Assembly: GCA_958408685.1 (NCBI GenBank)
Contig: CATYLC010000008.1
Location: forward strand, 21,211-85,210
Source: an uncultured Collinsella sp.
GTDB lineage: Bacteria; Actinomycetota; Coriobacteriia; Coriobacteriales; Coriobacteriaceae
Reading direction: 5' to 3'
Length of the DNA: 64,000 bases
Shown here: positions 58,307-64,000 of the stretch, piece by piece
Layout: every line of letters begins with the position of its first letter
How positions within the stretch are numbered: the stretch's first letter is position 1
Notes under the pieces: generated by a model
The model's database searches: none
The model's input: the letters and a program-made list of their open reading frames with translations, nothing else
What the model was told of the DNA's origin: nothing
Position numbers and translations under genes: made by a program

Positions 58307-59200
58307 ATGTCTACCGTCACTACCATCAAGCGCGGTGGCCTCACCGCGGCCATCGATTCCATGGGTGCCCAGCTCACGAGCCTTGCCCTCAACGGCAACG
58401 AGTATCTGTGGCAGGGTGACCCCGCCTTTTGGGGCAAGCATGCGCCCATCCTGTTCCCCATTGTGGGCTCGCTGCGCAACAACACGGCGACGTCTGCGGC
58501 CGGCACCTGCGAGATGCCGCGCCACGGACTCGCACGCATCGTCGAGCACAAGCTGGTCGAGGTTTCGGAGGACGGCTCCTCGGTAACGTACGAGATCACC
58601 GACACGCCCGAGTCGCTCAAGGCCTTTCCGTTCCACTTTAAGCTCAACATGACCTATGCCCTGACCGGCGACGCCACCCTCACGCAGACCTTTGCCGTCA
58701 CCAACACCGGCGACGTGGACCTGCCGTTCTCGGTGGGCGGCCACCCCGCGTTTAACGTACCGGCTCCCGGTGCCGAGGACGAGGCATTCGAGGATTACGA
58801 GCTGGCGTTTACCGAGGCTTGGACTAATGAGGCTCCCATCATCACGCCCGACGGTCTTATGACGTTCGAGGGTAGTTACAAGGCTCCCGATAACTCGGAC
58901 GTGCTGCCCATCACGCACCGCAGCTTCGATAACGACGCCATCATGTTCACCGATACCCCGGGCTCCACGCTCACGCTGCGCGGCCGCAAGTCGGGCCACG
59001 GCGTCAAGATCGACTTTGAGGGCTTTAAGTACATTGGCGTGTGGTCTGCCGCCAACGACGCTCCGTTTGTGGCGCTCGAGCCCTGGACCGGTCATACCAC
59101 CATGGACACCGAGGACGACGTCTTTGAGCACAAGGTCAACACCATCACCTTGGCTCCCGGCGAGACGGACAAGCGCAGCTTTAGCGTTACCTTGCTCTAG
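58307..59200 (+). CDS. aldose 1-epimerase family protein
   Basis: A 297-residue protein of the galactose mutarotase-like fold. The pattern YLWQGDPAFWGKHAPILFPI, VGSLRNN, MPRHGLAR and SVGGHPAFNVP is that of the LacX/YihR-like branch; the His residues in PRHG and GGHPAFN are the likely catalytic and binding groups. It interconverts sugar anomers, with an unknown preferred sugar. ATG 58307 has GGAGGAAG seven bases upstream. Copy 3 of the structured RNA element starts within three bases of the stop and serves as terminator. Confidence 0.9.
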   Translation: MSTVTTIKRGGLTAAIDSMGAQLTSLALNGNEYLWQGDPAFWGKHAPILFPIVGSLRNNTATSAAGTCEMPRHGLARIVEHKLVEVSEDGSSVTYEITDTPESLKAFPFHFKLNMTYALTGDATLTQTFAVTNTGDVDLPFSVGGHPAFNVPAPGAEDEAFEDYELAFTEAWTNEAPIITPDGLMTFEGSYKAPDNSDVLPITHRSFDNDAIMFTDTPGSTLTLRGRKSGHGVKIDFEGFKYIGVWSAANDAPFVALEPWTGHTTMDTEDDVFEHKVNTITLAPGETDKRSFSVTLL

Positions 59201-59202
59201 AG

Positions 59203-59313
59203 GTTCCGCCGCTCTAACGAACGGCGGACCGGTCGACGTTGCGCGCCACCCAGAGCGACAATTTGTCATTCAAAAGGCACGGCATGACCAGAAGGTCTAT
59301 GCCGTGCCTTTTT
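59203..59313 (+). ncRNA. candidate structured RNA element, copy 3 of 3, with terminator
   Basis: Hairpin CCGCCG/CGGCGG with loop CTCTAACGAA, then GACGTTGC, CCAGAGCGACAATTTG and TTCAA, then hairpin GGCACGGC/GCCGTGCC around ATGACCAGAAGGTCTAT (59276-59308) followed by TTTTTC. In this copy the final hairpin is a full intrinsic terminator. It lies directly at the 3' end of the epimerase gene, as copy 1 does for the nitroreductase. Confidence 0.6.
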
Positions 59314-59319
59314 CATGCC

Positions 59320-59375
59320 TAGTCGTTGGGGACGTTCTTGTTTGACTAGTCGTTTAAGAACGTCCCCAACGACTA
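59320..59375. repeat. long palindrome GTCGTTGGGGACGTTC family, copy 2
   Basis: Perfect 20-bp arms TAGTCGTTGGGGACGTTCTT and its complement surround a centre with GACTAGTC. All 56 bases match 52337-52392 except one. Confidence 0.85.
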
Positions 59376-59399
59376 CCAATCGTTTTCAGTTCGTAAACT

Positions 59400-59424
59400 T
59401 GCATATATGCATTTATATATGCAT
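59400..59424. promoter_or_regulatory. ARG-box-like palindromes upstream of the amino-acid ABC transporter
   Basis: TGCATATATGCA (59400-59411) overlaps the 18-mer ATGCATTTATATATGCAT (59407-59424). The latter fits the ArgR pattern TGNAT-N6-ATNCA. The site lies 70-95 bases before the binding-protein gene in an otherwise AT-rich promoter region. Confidence 0.5.
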
Positions 59425-59493
59425 TTGCTGGAGGTAGCGCTGAGCGGTATCCTGTTAAGTCATCAGCATACGATTCAACAGGGAAGGCAGATT

Positions 59494-60420
59494 ATGCATT
59501 CTCCCCAACAGTGCGATGAGCAGCGCCAGCCGGTATGCAGCCGTCGCATCTTTTTGGGAAGCGCTCTCGTTGCGAGCGCTTCTATCGTCGCCGGCGCACT
59601 TGCCGGTTGCCAGCGCCCCTCCACGCTGGAAGTAGTTCAGCCCACGACGGGCGGCGATCGCGACGACCTGTCCGATTCCGTTATCGGCAAGGACAAGATC
59701 CGCATTGGCATGGAGGCGGCCTACGCCCCGTACAACTGGCAGGTCTCCGAAGCCAGCGAGTACACCATCCCCATCGACAACGTGCAGGGCGCCTATGCCG
59801 ATGGCTACGACGTGCAGATCGCCAAGATCGTCTGCAAGGCCCTCGGCGGCGAGCCCGTTGCCGTCAAGCAGAGCTTCTCGGGTCTTATCGATTCGCTCAA
59901 CAACGGCCAAATCGACCTCATCATCGCCGGTATGAGCGCCACGCCCGAGCGCGAGGAGTCCGTCGGCTTTTCCGATCCGTACTTCATTGGCTACTTTGGC
60001 CTGTTCGTAAAAGAGGGCTCGCCCTACCAAAACGCGACCAAGCTCAGCGACTTTAGCGGCGCTACGGTGCTCGGCCAAAAGGACACCATGCTCGATACCG
60101 TCATCGACGAAATCCCGGGCGTTGTGCACAAGAACCCGGTCGACTCCGTCCCCACGGTGTTTTCGAACCTGCTGCAGGGCACGTGCGACGCCGTGACCTA
60201 CAACACCGAAAACGAGAAGGGCTATATGGCCCAAAATCCCGGTATCGTCCCCATCCATTTTGCCGAGGGCGAGGGCTTTAAGCAGGAGGTCGCGGCAAAC
60301 GTCGGCTGCCGCAAGGGCTCGGACAAGCTGCTTAAGCTCATCGACAAGACACTCAAGGGCATTAGCCAAGAGGAGCGCGACCAAATGTGGGACGCGTGCC
60401 TCGACCGTCAGCCGGCATAG
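59494..60420 (+). CDS. amino-acid ABC transporter substrate-binding lipoprotein
   Basis: A 308-residue binding protein. The N-terminus has an RR pair, a hydrophobic core (FLGSALVASASIVAGALAGC) and lipobox LAGC, so it is a lipoprotein, possibly Tat-exported. The mature part is the family 3 solute-binding fold: IRIGMEAAYAPYNW, GYDVQIAKIVCKALG, DLIIAGMSATPEREESVGFS and DPYFIGYFGLFVK. Polar amino acids are the usual ligands; the ARG-box-like site upstream suggests arginine or another basic amino acid. ATG 59494 has GGGAAGG upstream. It is followed by the permease and ATPase genes. Confidence 0.9.
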   Translation: MHSPQQCDEQRQPVCSRRIFLGSALVASASIVAGALAGCQRPSTLEVVQPTTGGDRDDLSDSVIGKDKIRIGMEAAYAPYNWQVSEASEYTIPIDNVQGAYADGYDVQIAKIVCKALGGEPVAVKQSFSGLIDSLNNGQIDLIIAGMSATPEREESVGFSDPYFIGYFGLFVKEGSPYQNATKLSDFSGATVLGQKDTMLDTVIDEIPGVVHKNPVDSVPTVFSNLLQGTCDAVTYNTENEKGYMAQNPGIVPIHFAEGEGFKQEVAANVGCRKGSDKLLKLIDKTLKGISQEERDQMWDACLDRQPA

Positions 60421-60429
60421 GGAGGCAGC

Positions 60430-61578
60430 ATGAAAACCATCAATCGCCTGGCCTCCTTTATCAAGGCCGACCACCGTTATGTATACCTAGGCACGAGCGT
60501 TATCGCGGCGCTCGGCCTGGCGTTTAGCCAGCGCGACCCCACGCCGCTGAGCTTCTTGGCCCCCACGGGCGTGTTCCAAGATTGCCTTTGGGCGATCCTG
60601 TGGGCCTGGCTCGTCGTGTCGACGGCGGCGCTGGTCACCAAGCTCATGCACTGGAGTGACTATCGCGAAAAGTCGCCGTTCGCATCCGAGCGTTTCCGTC
60701 GTGGCGCACGCTTAGGCAGCTACGTCGTGGTCGCCATCGCGGCGATCTTTTTCGTGGACCGCTGCGTCATGTCGTTTATCGACCTGGTGCAGGTGAGCAT
60801 TGTCTCGGATTCCAACCCCAGCGACTTTTTGTCGAGCCTGGTCTACATGACCTACAAGAGCGGCGACTTCTTCATTCGCGGTATCGAGATCACCATCGCG
60901 CTTGCCACCTTCGGCACTGTCATCGCATTCTTCCTGGCACTGCTCTTTGTGTTCCTGCGTATTCAGACGTTCGACCGCGTGGATAACGACCTGGTGCGCT
61001 TCTTTAAGAGCATCGGCCGCGGCTTTGCGACCGTCTACTCCACCATCGTGCGCGGCACGCCCATGATGGTCCAGGGTCTGCTCATCTATTACGCGGGCTT
61101 CACCGTTTTGCGCGGCATGGGCTTCGAGACCGCCCAGGCCAACCAGATCTGGAGCACCTTTACCGCTGGCCTCGTCACCATCTCGCTCAACTCCACCGCC
61201 TACATGATGGAGGTCCTGCGCGGCGGCATCGAGTCCATCGATCCCGGCCAGGCCGAGGCGGCGCGCTCGCTGGGCCTTTCGCAGTGGCAGGCTATGCGCA
61301 AGGTCGTGTTCCCCCAGGGCATTAAAAACGCGATTCCGGCGCTCACCAACGAGCTCATCATCAACATCAAGGATTCGTCGGTGCTTTCGGTCATCGGCGT
61401 GTTTGACCTCATGTACGCCACCACCACCGTCGCCGGCGTGTACTACCGCCAGATGGAGGTCTACTGCGTGGCGCTCGTGGTCTACCTGATCCTGACGCTC
61501 GTGGCGAGCCGCCTGCTCGAGGCCTTTGGCAAAAAGCTCGGCGCCGAGGCCCCGACAACGCTGCCCAGCTCCAACTAG
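60430..61578 (+). CDS. amino-acid ABC transporter permease
   Basis: A 382-residue HisM/GlnP-type permease. The C-terminal 220 residues are the standard domain: GIEITIALATFGTVIAFFLA, VRGTPMMVQGLLIYYAGF and the EAA loop region EAARSLGLSQWQAMRKVVFP-Q. The N-terminal 150 residues add two to three extra membrane segments not found in typical 220-residue permeases. GGGAGG lies upstream of ATG 60430, ten bases after the binding-protein stop. Confidence 0.92.
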   Translation: MKTINRLASFIKADHRYVYLGTSVIAALGLAFSQRDPTPLSFLAPTGVFQDCLWAILWAWLVVSTAALVTKLMHWSDYREKSPFASERFRRGARLGSYVVVAIAAIFFVDRCVMSFIDLVQVSIVSDSNPSDFLSSLVYMTYKSGDFFIRGIEITIALATFGTVIAFFLALLFVFLRIQTFDRVDNDLVRFFKSIGRGFATVYSTIVRGTPMMVQGLLIYYAGFTVLRGMGFETAQANQIWSTFTAGLVTISLNSTAYMMEVLRGGIESIDPGQAEAARSLGLSQWQAMRKVVFPQGIKNAIPALTNELIINIKDSSVLSVIGVFDLMYATTTVAGVYYRQMEVYCVALVVYLILTLVASRLLEAFGKKLGAEAPTTLPSSN

Positions 61579-61600
61579 GCTCAAGACGAGGAGAATCATC

Positions 61601-62386
61601 ATGGCAGATACCGCCACTACCGGCGTTGCGGCCGCCGCACAGACAAATGAGCCGCTTATCCGCGTCGAGGGCCTGCGCAAGAGCTTCGGCTCGCTCGAGG
61701 TGCTCAAGGGCATCGACCTGTCCGTCAATCCCGGCGAGGTCGTCACCATCATTGGCGCCTCGGGCTCGGGCAAGTCGACTTTCCTGCGCTGCCTCAACCT
61801 GCTCGAGACCCCGGACGCGGGCCACATCTGGTTCCACGGCCAGGACCTCACGGCCGAGCGCTGCAACATCAACAAGCTGCGCGAGGACATCGGCATGGTG
61901 TTCCAGGGCTTTAACCTGTTCAACAACATGGACGTGCTCGACAACTGCACGCTCGCGCCCGTCACGCTCAAAAAGATGAGCAAGGCCGAGGCCGAGAAGG
62001 TCGCGATGGAGCATCTGACGAGCGTGGGGCTCGAGAAGTTCGCGCACGCCGCCGTGGGCCGCCTGTCCGGTGGTCAAAAACAGCGCGTGGCCATCGCGCG
62101 CGCCCTGTGCATGAATCCGCAGATCATGCTGTTCGACGAGCCGACCTCCGCACTCGACCCCGAGATCGTGGGCGAGGTGCTCGAGGTCATGCGCAAGCTC
62201 GCTGCCGACGGCATGACCATGGTCGTCGTCACGCACGAGATGGCCTTTGCCCGCACGGTGTCCGACCGCGTAGTCTTTATGGACAAGGGCGTGGTGCTCG
62301 AGGACGCCGCACCGGCCGAGCTCTTCGGCAACCCCAAGCACCAGCGCACCCGCGAGTTCCTCTCGCGCTATCTCGAGGACAAATAA
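61601..62386 (+). CDS. amino-acid ABC transporter ATP-binding protein
   Basis: A 261-residue GlnQ/HisP-type ATPase. Walker A GASGSGKST, Q-loop VFQGFNLFNNM, signature LSGGQKQRVAIARAL, Walker B MLFDEPTSALDPE and switch His in VVTHEM are all intact. ATG 61601 has AGGAG seven bases upstream; the extra frame back to 61526 is the end of the permease region. It completes a three-gene importer with the lipoprotein and permease. Confidence 0.95.
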   Translation: MADTATTGVAAAAQTNEPLIRVEGLRKSFGSLEVLKGIDLSVNPGEVVTIIGASGSGKSTFLRCLNLLETPDAGHIWFHGQDLTAERCNINKLREDIGMVFQGFNLFNNMDVLDNCTLAPVTLKKMSKAEAEKVAMEHLTSVGLEKFAHAAVGRLSGGQKQRVAIARALCMNPQIMLFDEPTSALDPEIVGEVLEVMRKLAADGMTMVVVTHEMAFARTVSDRVVFMDKGVVLEDAAPAELFGNPKHQRTREFLSRYLEDK

Positions 62387-62458
62387 CCAACCGCAAACGC
62401 TTACGTGGCAGGGCCGCTCCGGTGGGGCGGCCCTTGTCATCACAATCGAAAGGATGTC

Positions 62459-63886
62459 ATGGCCGAGGTTTGGCGCTTCTTTGCGCATGAGGATGATTTT
62501 GCCGATTTGGACGAAGCTGGCGCGTGCGAGCGCCTGGGCCGCGTGCTGTCGTTTCCGACCGTCTCGAGCATGGATGCCGAGGTGGTGAACTGGCAGCCCT
62601 TCGACGACCTGCGCGCCTATATGCAGCAGGCGTGGCCGCGTGTGTTCGCGGCGGGCGAGGTCGAGCTTATCGACCATTCGCTGTTGGTGACGCTTAGCGG
62701 TTCCGACCCCGCCCTCAAACCCGTCATGCTCATGGGCCACATGGACGTGGTTCCCGTGGTACCCGGGACCGAGGCTGACTGGACGCACGCCCCCTTTAGC
62801 GGGCACGTGGACGATACCTACATCTGGGGCCGCGGCGCAATCGACATGAAAGACCAAGTCGCAGGCATTCTCGAGGCGGTCGAGTATGCGCTGGCGCACG
62901 GTTGGCAGCACGAGCGCACGCTGCTCCTGGCCTTTGGCCAGGACGAGGAGACGACGCAGTACGGCGCAGGCGCCATCGGCCGCGCGCTCGAGGAGCGCGG
63001 CATTGAGCTTGAGTACCTGATTGACGAGGGCGACTATCGTATCGTTGAGGCTGCCGAGTACGGCGCAGGCGAGGGTTGGCTTATGCATGCCGATCTTGCC
63101 GAGAAGGGCTATGCCGATATCGTGCTCAGGACGAAGAGCGAGGGCGGGCATTCTTCCAACCCTTGCGGTGGCACGTCGCTCGAAGTGCTCAGCCGCGCTA
63201 TTGCCGCGATTTGCGATATCGAGTGGCCGGCGCGTGTGACCGATCTGCTTGCCGCGCAGCTCGTCGAGCTGGGGCTTTATACCGCAGACGAGATTGCTGC
63301 CAGCAAGGATGCCATCGTGCGCGACTGCCTTGCCAGCAAAAAGCTGTACCCGCTTGTGACCACCACCTGTGCGCCCACGCAAATCGAGGGCGGCAGTACC
63401 GGTGCCAACGTAATGCCGCAAGATATGTGGGTCAATATCAACTTCCGCATGCTCGAGGGTACGAGCGTGGCCGATGTCGTGGCCTGCTGCCGCGAGGCCG
63501 TTGCCACCGCTGGGCTCGCCGGCCGAGTCGAGGTCGAGCTGGGCCCCGGCAGCTCCGAGCCCTCGCCGTCCCCGCGCGTGGGCGGTCCGGGGCTCGAGGC
63601 CGTCCGCGCCATCGCCGCCCGCTATTTCCGTGATCCCAAGCCGACGGAGGAAAACGGATCGTCTGCGGTGGGCCAAGAGCCGATCAGCATCGTGCCCTCG
63701 ACCGTGATTGGCGCAACCGATGCCGCCAACTACCAGCGCATTTGCCGCGAGTGCATCCGCTTCTCCGCCTTTGTGGTCGACGATGACGAATGCGACCGCG
63801 GCGTCCACGGCACCAACGAGCGCATCACCCGTCGCGCCTACCTCCAAGGCACCCGCTTCCTCATCGCCCTGCTCCGCACGCTCTAG
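62459..63886 (+). CDS. M20 family metallopeptidase (acyl-peptide/dipeptidase type)
   Basis: A 475-residue zinc hydrolase. MLMGHMDVVPVVPG gives the first metal His and the catalytic Asp, WGRGAIDMKDQ the bridging Asp, FGQDEET the base and metal Glu residues, and GVHGTNERI near the C-terminus the final metal His. It hydrolyses N-acyl amino acids or short peptides. ATG 62459 has AAAGGA six bases upstream. It is about 70 bases after the amino-acid importer; a modest hairpin (AGGGCCGC/GCGGCCCT) lies between, so partial co-transcription is likely and peptides may feed the same pathway. Confidence 0.9.
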   Translation: MAEVWRFFAHEDDFADLDEAGACERLGRVLSFPTVSSMDAEVVNWQPFDDLRAYMQQAWPRVFAAGEVELIDHSLLVTLSGSDPALKPVMLMGHMDVVPVVPGTEADWTHAPFSGHVDDTYIWGRGAIDMKDQVAGILEAVEYALAHGWQHERTLLLAFGQDEETTQYGAGAIGRALEERGIELEYLIDEGDYRIVEAAEYGAGEGWLMHADLAEKGYADIVLRTKSEGGHSSNPCGGTSLEVLSRAIAAICDIEWPARVTDLLAAQLVELGLYTADEIAASKDAIVRDCLASKKLYPLVTTTCAPTQIEGGSTGANVMPQDMWVNINFRMLEGTSVADVVACCREAVATAGLAGRVEVELGPGSSEPSPSPRVGGPGLEAVRAIAARYFRDPKPTEENGSSAVGQEPISIVPSTVIGATDAANYQRICRECIRFSAFVVDDDECDRGVHGTNERITRRAYLQGTRFLIALLRTL

Positions 63887-63903
63887 AATGTGACAAAGGG
63901 ACT
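63887..63903. repeat. left half of a REP-like palindrome
   Basis: AATGTGACAAAGGGACT begins one base after the M20 stop but the right half is missing. The following GAGCCGATTTCATCGGTAAT is unrelated. The last 100 bases of the window hold no other feature I can support. Confidence 0.6.
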
Positions 63904-64000
63904 GAGCCGATTTCATCGGTAATGAGACAAAAACTGTAATAGAAAAAGGAGCCTTCGTGAGTTCGTGTGGGTAGTCCCTACGCCTCGCGCCCCGGCAGGG

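Noticed and set aside
62411..62435. Terminator between the amino-acid importer and the M20 peptidase
   Set aside because: The hairpin AGGGCCGC/GCGGCCCT is followed by TGTCATCACA, not a T-run, so full termination is not supported.
63957..63974. Possible gene start after AAAGGAG near the window end (GTG at 63957)
   Set aside because: The frame stops after five codons (TAG at 63972). Nothing else is readable in the remaining bases.

Overview
The window is high-GC bacterial DNA with dense genes on both strands, frequent GTG starts with good Shine-Dalgarno sites, an LAXTG-type sortase signal, a lipoteichoic-acid-synthase-like enzyme and an actinobacterial-style SRP RNA. Together these suggest a gut coriobacterium, Collinsella-like. 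That assignment is inference from gene content, not a database match.

Layout. 1-6.3 kb: 3' end of glmS, a GntR/FCD regulator, a YeiH-type transporter, an enhancer-binding-protein-like regulator with a degraded ATPase core, and a nitroreductase. 6.3-10.6 kb: MarR regulator plus heterodimeric ABC exporter (module 1) behind a duplicated 16-bp operator. 10.6-18.1 kb: cysE, dedA, ilvE, lemA, a TetR regulator, tRNA-Ser(UGA), a tadA-glycerate kinase fusion and the SRP RNA. 18.3-24 kb: LAXTG surface protein, ABC exporter module 2, flavodoxin-like protein. 24.5-32.7 kb: LTA-synthase-like protein, second nitroreductase, kup potassium transporter followed by a KdpD/KdpE-like two-component system. 32.8-39.7 kb: rlmKL, Cof-type phosphatase, transaldolase, tex. 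40.1-45.7 kb: SDR/MFS/Gfo-Idh operon with a divergent LysR regulator, then a membrane diguanylate cyclase. 46.2-50.4 kb: MarR plus ABC exporter module 3. 50.7-52.2 kb: an IS110-family (IS1111-like) insertion sequence. 52.5-57.1 kb: pyridoxal kinase, TIGR04076-like protein, AAA/DUF4143 ATPase, tyrosine phosphatase, MFS exporter. 57.3-63.9 kb: membrane protein, aldose-epimerase-like enzyme, a complete amino-acid ABC importer behind an ARG-box-like site, and an M20 peptidase.

The most unusual content is between the genes. At least eight families of intergenic repeats or palindromes recur here. They include: a roughly 110-nt element in three copies whose stems vary compensatorily around constant loops, which looks like a structured RNA; two arrays of hairpins with a 62-bp period; a 137-bp element and a roughly 180-210-bp element, each with terminal inverted repeats and two copies; REP-like palindromes sharing a GGGACAGTCCC-type core; and four large GC-rich palindromes. 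No REP-associated (Y1/RAYT) transposase is present in the window.

Among proteins, all three exporter modules show the same division of labour between a catalytically degenerate and a canonical ATPase subunit. Kup sits beside a KdpDE-like sensor pair with no kdpFABC nearby. The RlmL half of RlmKL and the ATPase core of the enhancer-binding-like regulator have both lost signature motifs.
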